DNA of 9,745 nucleotides from Acidobacteriota bacterium (GCA_003165615.1 PLWR01000547.1:249-9993); one strand, 5' to 3'; counted from the stretch's first letter, positions 1 through 7,025 are shown. The notes: generated by a model from the sequence alone, not told the origin. Made by a program: numbers and translations.

Positions 1-381
1 GTGTTAGTCTGGCGGCTGGACCGTTGGGGCCGCTCGGTAACCGACCTGCTGGCGACCCTCCAGGAACTGGAGCATCTGGGCGTCGGCTTTGTGTCACTAA
101 CGGAAGCGCTGGACCTGACGACCCCGGCCGGTCGCGCCATGGCTGGCCTTTTAGCCGTGTTCGCGGAGTTCGAAAGGGAGATTCTGCGGGAACCAGTTCG
201 GGCCGGCCTGGCCCACGCCCGCCAGAACGGCCAACGCCTGGGGCGACCCGCTACGGCAGGTCCCCATGCGGATAAGATCCGGAAGCTCTACCGCGCGGGC
301 ACGAGTAAATCCGAAATCGCCCGCCGGTTGCGGATCGGGCGTACCTCCGTGCGCCGCATTCTGAAAGAAAGGTGGGGATGA
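1..381 (+). CDS. Serine recombinase (resolvase/invertase family), 3' part only
   Basis: This is the C-terminal part of a small serine recombinase, an enzyme that cuts and rejoins DNA at specific sites through a serine-DNA intermediate. The reading frame is open at the window edge, so the GTG at base 1 is most likely an internal Val codon and the catalytic Ser region lies upstream. Visible parts are the conserved WRLDRWGRS segment (residues 4-12), with the arginines expected near the active site; the TPAGRAMAGLLAVFAEFERE segment leading into the long dimer helix (about 41-60); an RLGRP hinge (about 79-83); and a helix-turn-helix at about 90-122 (SKSEIARRLRIGRTSVRRIL), the DNA-binding HTH_7 type. 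One oddity is Pro in REPVRAGL, where relatives usually have Arg or a similar helix-friendly residue. The TGA stop almost touches the integrase remnant that follows. The family call is strong; activity cannot be judged. Confidence 0.9.
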   Translation: MLVWRLDRWGRSVTDLLATLQELEHLGVGFVSLTEALDLTTPAGRAMAGLLAVFAEFEREILREPVRAGLAHARQNGQRLGRPATAGPHADKIRKLYRAGTSKSEIARRLRIGRTSVRRILKERWG

Positions 382-421
382 TGACCTCGAGGAACCTTAC
401 CAGATCCTCGCCTGGTTCGTT

Positions 422-928
422 TTGGTGACCGGCTGTAGAATTGGAGAGGCCTTGGGACTGAAGTGGGGAGCCATCAACTTCGACGACGAACTCGTATGGT
501 TTCTCACGGCCAGCTACGCAGGGGAAGAGCACCTGACCAAAGGCCATCGCAGCAACAAACCTCTCTACCTCACCGAGGCGGAGACCTCCAGGCTCAAACA
601 GCTCAAGTCGCTATCTCCCAACAGCACAGAAAACGACTTGGTGTTTGCGCATCCCGAACACCCAGACCGGCCGATGACCGAGCAGAACGCCCTTCGCTGC
701 GGGTTAAAGAAAGCCGCGGAGAAGATTGGGATTCACCTCACATGGCATCAACTGCGGCACTGGTCGGGAACCATGCTCTATCGAGCCGGGGTGAAGATTG
801 ATGTCATCCAGGCAAGACTAGGCCACTCCCGCTGGCAAACCACCGCGGATTGGTACATTGAGAACCACGCGGAAGGGGAGCGGGAGGCTGCAAAAATAGC
901 CTCTGGGCTCCTGGAGGCAGGGAAGTGA
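422..928 (+). CDS. Tyrosine recombinase/integrase, 5'-truncated, catalytic domain only
   Basis: This is a phage-type integrase catalytic domain that would cut DNA through a tyrosine. Counted from the TTG at 422, all active-site residues can be found: Arg6 in TGCRIGEALGL, a likely Lys40 in LTKGHRS, His109 and Arg112 in HQLRH, His135 in LGHSRW, and Tyr145 in DWYIENH. The N-terminal core-binding and arm-binding domains are missing: the piece is 168 residues, against roughly 300-400 for complete integrases. Family-like sequence (LEEPYQILAWFVLVTG) continues upstream in frame to about base 383. The frame is closed by TGA at 362-364, and there is no good start codon or ribosome binding site. It is therefore probably an untranslated remnant, cut off exactly where the serine recombinase gene ends. 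A tRNA-Ser gene follows after 94 bp, which suits a decayed integrative element. Family call sure; functional status doubtful. Confidence 0.85.
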   Translation: MVTGCRIGEALGLKWGAINFDDELVWFLTASYAGEEHLTKGHRSNKPLYLTEAETSRLKQLKSLSPNSTENDLVFAHPEHPDRPMTEQNALRCGLKKAAEKIGIHLTWHQLRHWSGTMLYRAGVKIDVIQARLGHSRWQTTADWYIENHAEGEREAAKIASGLLEAGK

Positions 929-951
929 AGGCAAGGCGATTTATCCCAAAT

Positions 952-971
952 TGTTAGCGTAACTGTTAGCG
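952..971 (+). repeat. Short direct repeat TGTTAGCG x2
   Basis: Two perfect copies of TGTTAGCG at 952-959 and 964-971, separated by TAAC, give a 12-bp period. They lie between the integrase remnant and the tRNA promoter. They could be recombinase or regulator binding sites, or chance; only the repeat itself is visible. Confidence 0.5.
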
Positions 972-977
972 GAAAGC

Positions 978-1006
978 TCGACAAGCGGGGTGAGTCGTGC
1001 TAAACT
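978..1006 (+). promoter_or_regulatory. Promoter of tRNA-Ser
   Basis: A -35 box TCGACA (978-983), a 17-bp spacer and a -10 box TAAACT (1001-1006) fit a housekeeping sigma-70 promoter (5/6 and 4/6 matches). Transcription would begin near 1013, about 10 nt before the mature tRNA 5' end at 1023. Spacing and position support it; start-site mapping would confirm it. Confidence 0.6.
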
Positions 1007-1022
1007 GATGAACCAAAATAAC

Positions 1023-1115
<93 letters not shown>

Positions 1116-1273
1116 GACTTTCGAGTCGTCACAAACCAAATCCCAACCAAATTCGAACGCCCCGATGCTTGGCTGGTACCGGTTCTCCACGGATGTCGGT
1201 GGTGGCCTAGGGGTGAGGCCAATCAGGCTCCCGCTAAAGTCTGTGTGCGGGGAGTGCGGCGACAGCTCTTCTC

Positions 1274-2044
1274 TTAGCGCTTGCGTGCGGTGACGATGAG
1301 GTCGTGTGATCCTTCTATTTCGAAGGGAGCGCGGGCGAAGTCGCCCCAGAAAGTGAAACCGCCCAGGGCGGCTTGCGTTGCAAGGTCAGTGAGGAGCTTT
1401 TGGAAAAGAGGAATCTGCCGGGATGTTCGGGCGTGGGCTTGCCATTTACCGGAGGGCTTTTCCCGCGCCAGAAACATGGCATGGAAGTTGATGTAGCCGG
1501 CATGATACTCCGCGACCTTCACCAGCAGCAGTTCCTCGCTGGGAGTCTCGCCGGTCAGGAGGGGGAATTGGCTGATCCGCTGTTGCCAGCGCCGATCGTA
1601 GTTCAGGTTTTGCGTCAGGAAAATTCCGCCCGGGCGCAGAGCGCTGGTTATTCCGCGCAAGGCAGCGAGCAACTGACCCTCCGCAGATAGACCGGGAAGG
1701 GGATTACCCAAACAGAATGCCGCGCCGTATTCTGCACCGAGAACGGTGCCGCCTTCCATGGTGAGTGATCGGACCTCAGCTTTGCCGTGCGCAGCAGCAA
1801 TGGTGGATGCGGCGGCCTCAATTCTGCGGCGCGTGAACTCCACCATGTCGGGGTCGGCGTCAAAGCCCAACACATCGAAGCCCTGTTGCGCAAGCGCTAC
1901 CACGTGCCCGCCCGTGCCGCATGCCGGAATTAAGACTCTACCACCCGCCTGGCCGGCCAGCTCTTCCAGCAGCGGCATTTCCCGCGCCAGGCGCTTTTTC
2001 CAGTTGATCACTGCGTCGTAGTAGGAAGCGAAGTTAGTGGGCAT
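1274..2044 (-). CDS. Class I SAM-dependent methyltransferase
   Basis: A 256-residue cytosolic methyltransferase with a Rossmann-like fold. Motif I is VLIPACGTG (residues 37-45), which binds S-adenosylmethionine, and the acidic end of beta-2 is Asp62 in VLGFDAD. The next core motif is AFCLGNPLPGL (109-119), followed by LRPGGIFLTQNLNYDRRW. The GN-LP-L and QNLNYD motifs resemble the branch of small methyltransferases related to glycine/sarcosine N-methyltransferases, but the substrate cannot be told from sequence. The ATG at 2044 is chosen because the N-terminus (FASYYDAVINWKKRLARE) matches the usual start of this family; no strong Shine-Dalgarno precedes it. The gene stands alone on the minus strand, divergent from the pilin operon and convergent with the tRNA. 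Confidence 0.88.
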   Translation of the reverse strand: MPTNFASYYDAVINWKKRLAREMPLLEELAGQAGGRVLIPACGTGGHVVALAQQGFDVLGFDADPDMVEFTRRRIEAAASTIAAAHGKAEVRSLTMEGGTVLGAEYGAAFCLGNPLPGLSAEGQLLAALRGITSALRPGGIFLTQNLNYDRRWQQRISQFPLLTGETPSEELLLVKVAEYHAGYINFHAMFLAREKPSGKWQAHARTSRQIPLFQKLLTDLATQAALGGFTFWGDFARAPFEIEGSHDLIVTARKR

Positions 2045-2162
2045 GGAAGACCGGAAATAGAGACTAAGGCAATACGATCATATGTTCCCCTACGCGAGGC
2101 CCCCAGTCAATCGCCATCTGTCTATGCCAATCTATACCTTCTGATTATCTCCCTTCTCCATG

Positions 2163-2191
2163 TTCCCAAACTTGCCAAATCTGTGTATAAT
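2163..2191 (+). promoter_or_regulatory. Putative promoter of minor-pilin operon
   Basis: A perfect -10 box TATAAT (2186-2191) is preceded by a 17-bp spacer and a partial -35 box TTCCCA (2163-2168, 4/6). Transcription would begin near 2198. This leaves a leader of about 220 nt before the first pilin start at 2419. No other equally good promoter is seen nearer to that start. Confidence 0.5.
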
Positions 2192-2197
2192 TCCGGA

Positions 2198-2418
2198 CAT
2201 AGGGGGGTTCCCGGTTGGGGAATCCCCATAAGATAACAAGCAGCCCCTCGTGGTACTTGGGTACTATTGCGTAGGCAAGCCGGAAACCTCACAATGTGCA
2301 GCAGGAGTATGTGGGGCCATTACTTCGGTAGAGATGTCTGGTTCACGGCGATAGACGAACGCAGGGTCAGTCGCAGGCGAGCCGACGGTCCGAATGTTCG
2401 CAGGGAGGGCGCCCCATC
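2198..2418 (+). promoter_or_regulatory. Structured 5' leader of minor-pilin operon, class unknown
   Basis: The leader carries several hairpins readable by eye. A 9-bp stem pairs GGGGTTCCC (2204-2212) with GGGAA/CCCC (2218-2227, one bulged T), with a 5-nt loop. TGGTAC-TTGG-GTACTA (2251-2266) is a second hairpin. GCCCC (2243-2247) can pair at long range with GGGGC further down (about 2313-2317). CGAAC near 2356-2360 can pair with GTTCG at 2396-2400. The palindrome GGGCGCCC (2407-2414) overlaps the end of the ribosome binding site GGGAGGG (2403-2409). I compared it by eye with c-di-GMP-I and -II riboswitches, which control pili in some bacteria, and did not find their conserved cores. It may be an unassigned regulatory leader or a leader-peptide region; the structure is suggestive, not proven. 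Confidence 0.35.
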
Positions 2419-2422
2419 GTGA
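2294..2422 (+). CDS. Possible 42-codon leader ORF overlapping the fimT-like start
   Basis: An ATG at 2294 opens a 42-codon frame ending in TGA at 2420-2422. That stop overlaps the GTG start of the next gene as GTGA (2419-2422), a typical arrangement for translational coupling. The predicted peptide begins MCSRSMWGHYFGRD and becomes arginine-rich; the codon pair CGC AGG occurs three times in frame. A weak GGAAA (2282-2286) lies 7 nt before the ATG; a second in-frame ATG at 2309 has AGGAG too close in front. I do not recognise the peptide, and it has no signal peptide or membrane segment. It could be a regulatory leader peptide or simply a chance open frame through the leader. Confidence 0.25.
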   Translation: MCSRSMWGHYFGRDVWFTAIDERRVSRRRADGPNVRREGAPS

Positions 2423-2889
2423 AGCGACAATCAAATTCGGGTTTCACGCTCATCGAGGCCTTGATCGTCATTGCGATCTCAATCGTTCTGGCAGGACTTG
2501 CGATTCCGGTTTTTATCAACGCCATGAATCACTATCGGCTCACCGCTGCGGTCTCGGCGGCGACGGGGGCGATTGAATCGACTCGTTTCCAAGCCATTAT
2601 GCGCGGTTATCCCTATCAAATTGTCTTTACCGCTTCCAGCAAGTCCTATCAGATCTTTAACGAAGTCCCGCCGGCGACGACCTTCTCCGCGGTGGGTGCG
2701 GCTATTCCCTTAGAGTCGGCCGGCCCTATTACCATGACCGGCACGAGCTTTACCTATACATTCTCTGCCAATGGAACCGTCACGAGTTTAGCCAATCCGG
2801 CGGGCACGGCTTTTCAACTGGAGAATTCGTTTCAGTCCAACACGATTACGGTATCAGGAGTGGGAAATGTGTCAACTTCCAGCCCATAG
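2419..2889 (+). CDS. fimT: Minor prepilin, FimT/GspH family
   Basis: A 156-residue type IV minor prepilin, inserted in the inner membrane and cleaved by the prepilin peptidase PilD before joining the pilus tip complex. The class III signal is clear: the basic leader MKRQSNSG is cut after Gly8, followed by FTLIEALIV with Glu13 at mature position +5 and a hydrophobic helix to about residue 30. The rest fits a GspH-type beta domain, with RGYPYQIVF, FSANGTV and a terminal ITVSGVGNVST strand. The GTG start at 2419 is chosen for GGGAGGG at 2403-2409 (9-nt spacing) and the correct leader length. The end overlaps the PilV-like gene by 23 bp, so the genes are surely co-transcribed. FimT of some species binds DNA for uptake; whether this one does is unknown. 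Confidence 0.88.
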   Translation: MKRQSNSGFTLIEALIVIAISIVLAGLAIPVFINAMNHYRLTAAVSAATGAIESTRFQAIMRGYPYQIVFTASSKSYQIFNEVPPATTFSAVGAAIPLESAGPITMTGTSFTYTFSANGTVTSLANPAGTAFQLENSFQSNTITVSGVGNVSTSSP

Positions 2890-3517
2890 GCAAACGGTCG
2901 AGCCGGACGGGTTCACGCTGCTCGAGGTTTTGGTGTCCATTTCGATTCTCGCAGTCGGCCTGATGGGTTCGGCTCTTTTGATGACCAACACCTACAAGTT
3001 TTCGGTGCGCTCCCGCTATATGGCGGAGGCGGCCCAACTTGCCTCGGAAAAACTCGAAGACCTGAACCGCTTCCCCGTGAACGATCAACATGTCACGGTG
3101 ATGAGCGGGGACAACCAATGTGGCATCACGGGCGTGAACTGCGAGGGTAGCCTGACTGCCGATGCTGCCGGGCAGTCAATCACCGTGGGTGGGAACACTT
3201 ATACCGTGTACTACAACGATTCCGTCTTCATCTCCGCTACCAACACGAGTGGTGGGGTCTCCAACGGGTCGCTGCAGGAAACCTATCAGACCGGGCCATC
3301 TTCATTCACGACGTTGACATTCAGCCCGAACGGGCAGACTCCCACCATTACGTATCCGACAAGTGCTCCTACCTTGGGTGAGACATTTGATCGGCGCTGG
3401 GTGATTGAGCAGGATCAACCCGTAGTGGGGGCTCGGCGGGTTACAGTTCGCGTAATCGTAATGGATCAGACGGTCCAGCCTCCCGTATCCTTCCAGATGA
3501 GTATGGTGCGGCCATGA
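2867..3517 (+). CDS. pilV: Minor prepilin, PilV family
   Basis: A 216-residue minor prepilin. The leader MCQLPAHRQTVEPDG is cleaved after Gly15, and the mature N-terminus FTLLEVLVSISILAVGLMG has Glu20 at +5. The motif AAQLASEKLEDL (about 57-68) is characteristic of PilV and related GspI-like proteins, and the remaining ~140 residues are a Thr/Ser/Asn-rich beta domain ending in VTVRVIVMDQ. The ATG at 2867 has GGAG at 2857-2860, 6 nt upstream, inside the preceding gene. The stop overlaps the next start as ATGA (3514-3517), indicating coupled translation. PilV is expected to join PilW, PilX and FimT/PilE-type subunits in the priming complex of the type IV pilus. Confidence 0.88.
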   Translation: MCQLPAHRQTVEPDGFTLLEVLVSISILAVGLMGSALLMTNTYKFSVRSRYMAEAAQLASEKLEDLNRFPVNDQHVTVMSGDNQCGITGVNCEGSLTADAAGQSITVGGNTYTVYYNDSVFISATNTSGGVSNGSLQETYQTGPSSFTTLTFSPNGQTPTITYPTSAPTLGETFDRRWVIEQDQPVVGARRVTVRVIVMDQTVQPPVSFQMSMVRP

Positions 3518-4653
3518 AAAGGAACTTTCAAAGACGGCATTTTCTGGGGCGAAGAGCCATCGCGGCGGGCTTTTCACTTGTCGAACTGCTTGTTGCCATG
3601 GCGGTTTTCCTGGTGGTGAGCGCCGCCTCCTTTAGCCTGTTCGCCCGTCATGAAACGCTGCTGAGCCAGGAGCAGGGAATTACGGGGCTGAACATCGGTC
3701 TGCGCAACGCCCTTTCAATGCTCCAGATCGACGTGGTTAACGCTGGAAGCGGGCAGATAATGGGACCCAACGTTCCCGCCTGGCCGGTGGGGGTTACCAT
3801 CTATAACAGTAATCCCACTACTTCGCAGTGCAATCCGTCGGCAACCTATCCCGCCACCTATGCCGCCGCCTGCTTTGACCAGTTGAACGTGGTCATGGTG
3901 GATCCCAACACGCCTCCTGTCCACCCCCAGAACAGCGCGGGGGGGTGCATTGATACCAGTGCGGCAAGCGCTACGCTTTACGGTACGATCCCCGTCGTTA
4001 TTAATCCTGCAACCGGCCTCCCCTGGACGGTGGCTCAGGTTGCTGCCAGGTTCCACAGTGGTGACCAGGTTCTTTTTGTGACCGCAACCGGGTCACCATA
4101 CAAATACACCACCGCCTTGCTCAACGCCAATGGCTCGGTCTCGACCACCCCTGCCGGCTTTGCCCAGCTTTACTTTAACTCGACGTTGGCGGCAGGCGGC
4201 AATAGCCCCGGCACGCCTCCTGCTAATGATCCGATTTCCATGACCGTCAACGCTCCCCCCGCGGAACTAACCAATACGTTTTGCACTTCGGACTGGGTCC
4301 TGCGAGTGTTGCCGATCCAATACTCGGTTAATGTCACGAATCCCTCCGATCCTCAATTGGTGCGGACGCAGGGTGGGGTGCCAAACGTTGTCATGGATCA
4401 AGTGATCGGGTTTAAAGTAGGTGCGGCATGGTGGAATAGTGGTGTCAGTACCTTTGATTACTATTACCTCACCAGTGCTTACAACTCTGATTTTACCTAC
4501 GTGCGGTCCGTGCGCCTCACCCTGATCGGGCGCACGGCGCCCAGCACGGATCCGACTTACACTTACCGGAATCCCTTTGACAGCGGCCCTTACCAGATTC
4601 GCGGCAGCTCCATCGTAGTGAACCCGCGAAACTTGACCATGAATAACGATTGA
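3514..4653 (+). CDS. pilW: Minor prepilin, PilW family
   Basis: A 379-residue minor prepilin of the PilW type. The leader is basic (MKRNFQRRHFLGRRAIAAG), cleaved after Gly19, followed by FSLVELLVAMAVFLVVSAA with Glu24 at +5. The segment GLNIGLRNALSMLQIDVVNAG (about 60-80) matches the amphipathic stretch found after the membrane helix in PilW proteins. The C-terminal end VRSVRLTLIGRTAP followed by FRNPF-like YRNPFDSGPYQIRGSSIVVNPRNL is also typical. The ATG overlaps the upstream stop (ATGA), with no separate strong ribosome binding site, so translation probably depends on readthrough of ribosomes from the PilV-like gene. The middle (about 90-260) is rich in Pro, Thr, Ser, Asn and Ala and could be surface-exposed. 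Confidence 0.87.
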   Translation: MKRNFQRRHFLGRRAIAAGFSLVELLVAMAVFLVVSAASFSLFARHETLLSQEQGITGLNIGLRNALSMLQIDVVNAGSGQIMGPNVPAWPVGVTIYNSNPTTSQCNPSATYPATYAAACFDQLNVVMVDPNTPPVHPQNSAGGCIDTSAASATLYGTIPVVINPATGLPWTVAQVAARFHSGDQVLFVTATGSPYKYTTALLNANGSVSTTPAGFAQLYFNSTLAAGGNSPGTPPANDPISMTVNAPPAELTNTFCTSDWVLRVLPIQYSVNVTNPSDPQLVRTQGGVPNVVMDQVIGFKVGAAWWNSGVSTFDYYYLTSAYNSDFTYVRSVRLTLIGRTAPSTDPTYTYRNPFDSGPYQIRGSSIVVNPRNLTMNND

Positions 4654-4661
4654 GGTGCACC

Positions 4662-6629
4662 ATGAAAAGGCGACGGACCTTCACTGAATCCTTGCAACCT
4701 GGCATCGCATGCGCGCCTGCAAATCCCGGGGCGACGGGAGTGATTGACAGCCGGGGTGTCGCCTTGGTCGTGACCCTCTTGCTGTTGTTTCTCATGTCAG
4801 TTTTGGGGCTCGCGGCGGTGCTTTCGACCAGCTCGGACTTAATGATCAACGGCTATTACGCCAACTTTCGCGCATCTTTTTATGCTGCGGATTCCGGCTT
4901 GAACGTTGCCCGCCAGACCATGCTAACCAACTTGAACCCCGGCACAATGTCTTGGAGCCCCACTTGGACCTCCTGCGCGAGCGGCACCTCCCTCGGTCCT
5001 CTCACTTCGACTATGGGTACGACTGTGGCGAGCCAAGTTACACAGAACTACGGGGCCAGCAGTCCCTTAACAGGTTCCGGGGTGGCGACTCCCGGAGCCG
5101 CGGCGAACTCGTTGTCGGAAAGCTTCAAGATTACCAGCGCATCCATTACCCTGCCCTCCACCTCGCCCACGGTCACGTGTCCCAGTGGTTCCCCCACCGC
5201 CTTCCAGTACATTTACAACTACAGCATCACCTCGGTGGGCTCCGCAACGGGTCTGGAGCAATCCACGGTGACCGAGAACGGCAGTATCATGGTCCATGTT
5301 ACGCTTACACCCGCCACTTGGAGCCCGAGCTTTGCCTATTTTGGTGCATTCATTAACAACTATGCTCCTTGTCTGGGAGCCCTGATTCCCGGCACCATGA
5401 CCGGTCCGATGTTCACCAATGGGGCTTGGGGCTTTGAGACCGGAGGCAGCTATATCTTTACCGACCCTGTTGGACAAGTGCAGGCTGACGCCAGTTACTT
5501 TGTTGGCGGGACATGCTACCAAGCGGCGGCGAGTACTTACACTCACAACGGCCAGACCGTCGCACCTCAATTCCAGGACGGATTCAATCTGAGCCAAAAC
5601 TCGATCCCCCAGCCGCCCAATGATTTCAGTCAAAAGTGGGCGGCTCTGGACGCGATGGGGTGCGGAGAGAACAACGGGAGTGTTTGCACCAATCCCGCTT
5701 CCCCCGCGCCGTTGGCGCCGACAGCCGCGCAAATGAACGCTGATTTGAAGACGGTCACGGGGACAGCGTATCCTACCGGCGGCGCCACAACAGGAGTTTA
5801 TCTCAACTACCAGTCTGTTAGTGGCGTGCAGACCATAGCCGGCGGCGGACTTTATGTGGAAGGTAACGCGCAGGTTAGTCTTTCCACCAGTGGCTCGTCA
5901 GCTCAGGTTATCACGATCACGCAAGGGGGAACCACCACCACCATGACCGTCGACCCCGTTGCCAACACCACCGTGGTGCAATCAGGAAGTACCATCTTGT
6001 CTTTGGCTGGCGTGCCCAAGAACCTCGCCCTTACGCCTCCGCAAACCGGAACCATGGTTTACGTGGACGGTAACATCACCAGCATGAGTGGTCCGGGCCA
6101 GGGCGTGCCGGCCGTGCAAGATGGGGCAGCCCTCACCATTACAGCCCTGGGCAATGTCAACATCACCGGGGATATCATCTATAAGACCGAGCCCGTGACC
6201 ACGACCCAGAACCAGATTCCGAACACTTCCGTCGACACGCTGATCCCTGGCAACGACAAGAACCAGGATTTAGGGATTTTCACGGCCAACGGAAACATCA
6301 ACCTGAGCAGTCCCTACAGCAACCAAAACCTTGAGGTTGATGGCTCACTGGCAACTGTCGGACAGAATTGCCCTTCAAATAGTTGCGGGTTTACGGTCAG
6401 CGGCCACATTAATACCTTCAATAACGTAGGCGGGCAGATCCAAACCAACATCTTCGGCGCCGACATGAATACTGAGAACACCTACTATGATCGCCGCTAC
6501 AACACGCGGGCGGGGTTTGCGCCGCCGTGGTTTCCCGGGACGACGATAACCAACACCTCTCCGCCCACCACGGGGCCACCACAAATGACTACTCAACGCA
6601 CTCAATGGGTGGCGAGCCCTGGACAGTGA
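4662..6629 (+). CDS. pilX: Long PilX-like minor pilin / pilus assembly protein
   Basis: A 655-residue protein with a PilX N-terminal domain. After a 31-residue basic stretch comes a hydrophobic segment, GVALVVTLLLLFLMSVLGLAA (about 32-52), followed by TSSDLMINGYYANFRASFYAADSGLN, the PilX hallmark. As in other PilX and GspK proteins, Glu at +5 is absent. The long remainder is Thr/Ser/Gly/Asn-rich and probably beta-helical or beta-sandwich; the segments ALTITALGNVNITGDIIY (about 487-510), LGIFTANGNINL (about 536-547) and YYDRRYNTRAGFAPPWFPG (about 607-626) resemble the C-terminal domains of large PilX-like proteins. Classical PilX is near 200 residues, so this one is greatly extended. The ATG at 4662 is preferred over TTG 4650 because GAGGTG (4652-4657) precedes it. 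It starts 8 bp after the PilW-like stop and appears to end the operon. Confidence 0.82.
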   Translation: MKRRRTFTESLQPGIACAPANPGATGVIDSRGVALVVTLLLLFLMSVLGLAAVLSTSSDLMINGYYANFRASFYAADSGLNVARQTMLTNLNPGTMSWSPTWTSCASGTSLGPLTSTMGTTVASQVTQNYGASSPLTGSGVATPGAAANSLSESFKITSASITLPSTSPTVTCPSGSPTAFQYIYNYSITSVGSATGLEQSTVTENGSIMVHVTLTPATWSPSFAYFGAFINNYAPCLGALIPGTMTGPMFTNGAWGFETGGSYIFTDPVGQVQADASYFVGGTCYQAAASTYTHNGQTVAPQFQDGFNLSQNSIPQPPNDFSQKWAALDAMGCGENNGSVCTNPASPAPLAPTAAQMNADLKTVTGTAYPTGGATTGVYLNYQSVSGVQTIAGGGLYVEGNAQVSLSTSGSSAQVITITQGGTTTTMTVDPVANTTVVQSGSTILSLAGVPKNLALTPPQTGTMVYVDGNITSMSGPGQGVPAVQDGAALTITALGNVNITGDIIYKTEPVTTTQNQIPNTSVDTLIPGNDKNQDLGIFTANGNINLSSPYSNQNLEVDGSLATVGQNCPSNSCGFTVSGHINTFNNVGGQIQTNIFGADMNTENTYYDRRYNTRAGFAPPWFPGTTITNTSPPTTGPPQMTTQRTQWVASPGQ

Positions 6630-7025
6630 GTTGACCTTTGACTGAAGGTTGATCGGTGGGTGGTAGCTTAGGAATACAAGGCAGAAATTTTCGACACTTC
6701 TTCCCCGGCCCTTGGGATGCGATTCCGGTCTAGTGTGTAAGCTGCGGGGCCACCTACGCGTTCAGCAAACTCTCATGGCCATGGCTGATATCGTTGCCAC
6801 TGCGGCTTCGATAACGATCAGCTCTCTGTTCGTTGGAGCGAGCCCCTCTCAACCCCCGTTTTGCGCCCTCCTCGTCCCCCCGTGGGGAGAGCGGCGCCCA
6901 AAAATGAAATCAGAAGCTGTAAACTCCGGCTGCACTTAAATACGGTCCCCGCGTTCCCGCTTTCGTTTTGATATACTGCCGGGGTGCATAGGTCCGCACG
7001 GGCGGACGCAGTTGGGTGGGGAGTG
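6630..7025 (+). other. Intergenic region after the pilin operon
   Basis: I support no gene here. ACCTT-TGACTG-AAGGT (about 6636-6651) is a small hairpin soon after the pilX stop, but lacks a T-run, so a terminator is uncertain. A stronger hairpin lies at 6785-6821, and TCCCC-CCGT-GGGGA can form another near 6876-6890. TATACT at 6972-6977 may be a -10 box for the following gene, but no fitting -35 box is visible. Confidence 0.5.
6785..6821 (+). other. Stem-loop, 9 bp with two-base bulge
   Basis: CTGAT (6785-6789) and CGTT (6792-6795) pair with AACG (6813-6816) and ATCAG (6817-6821), leaving AT as a bulge. The 17-nt loop can itself form GCC/GGC. No T-run follows, so it is not a classical intrinsic terminator. 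Function unknown. Confidence 0.4.

Noticed and set aside
1204..1220. GGCCT-AGGGGTG-AGGCC hairpin as a shared terminator for tRNA-Ser and the methyltransferase gene
   Set aside because: Only a 5-bp stem and no T-run on either strand; position is suitable but evidence is too weak.
2198..2418. c-di-GMP (GEMM-I or II) riboswitch upstream of pilin genes
   Set aside because: GGCAAGCC, GGAAACC and GATAG words look similar in part, but the conserved GGCAAACC, GACGCAAAGCC and receptor elements are not found in the right order.
4650..4661. TTG start of the PilX-like gene inside the PilW-like stop
   Set aside because: The ATG at 4662 follows GAGGTG and gives a normal basic leader, so the extra four residues are unlikely.
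6636..6651. Terminator right after the pilin operon
   Set aside because: The ACCTT/AAGGT hairpin is short and not followed by a T-run.
6712..6939. 75-codon open frame between the pilX-like and OB-fold genes
   Set aside because: TTG start, no ribosome binding site, composition unlike a protein domain and no recognisable motif; the strand also holds hairpins in this stretch.
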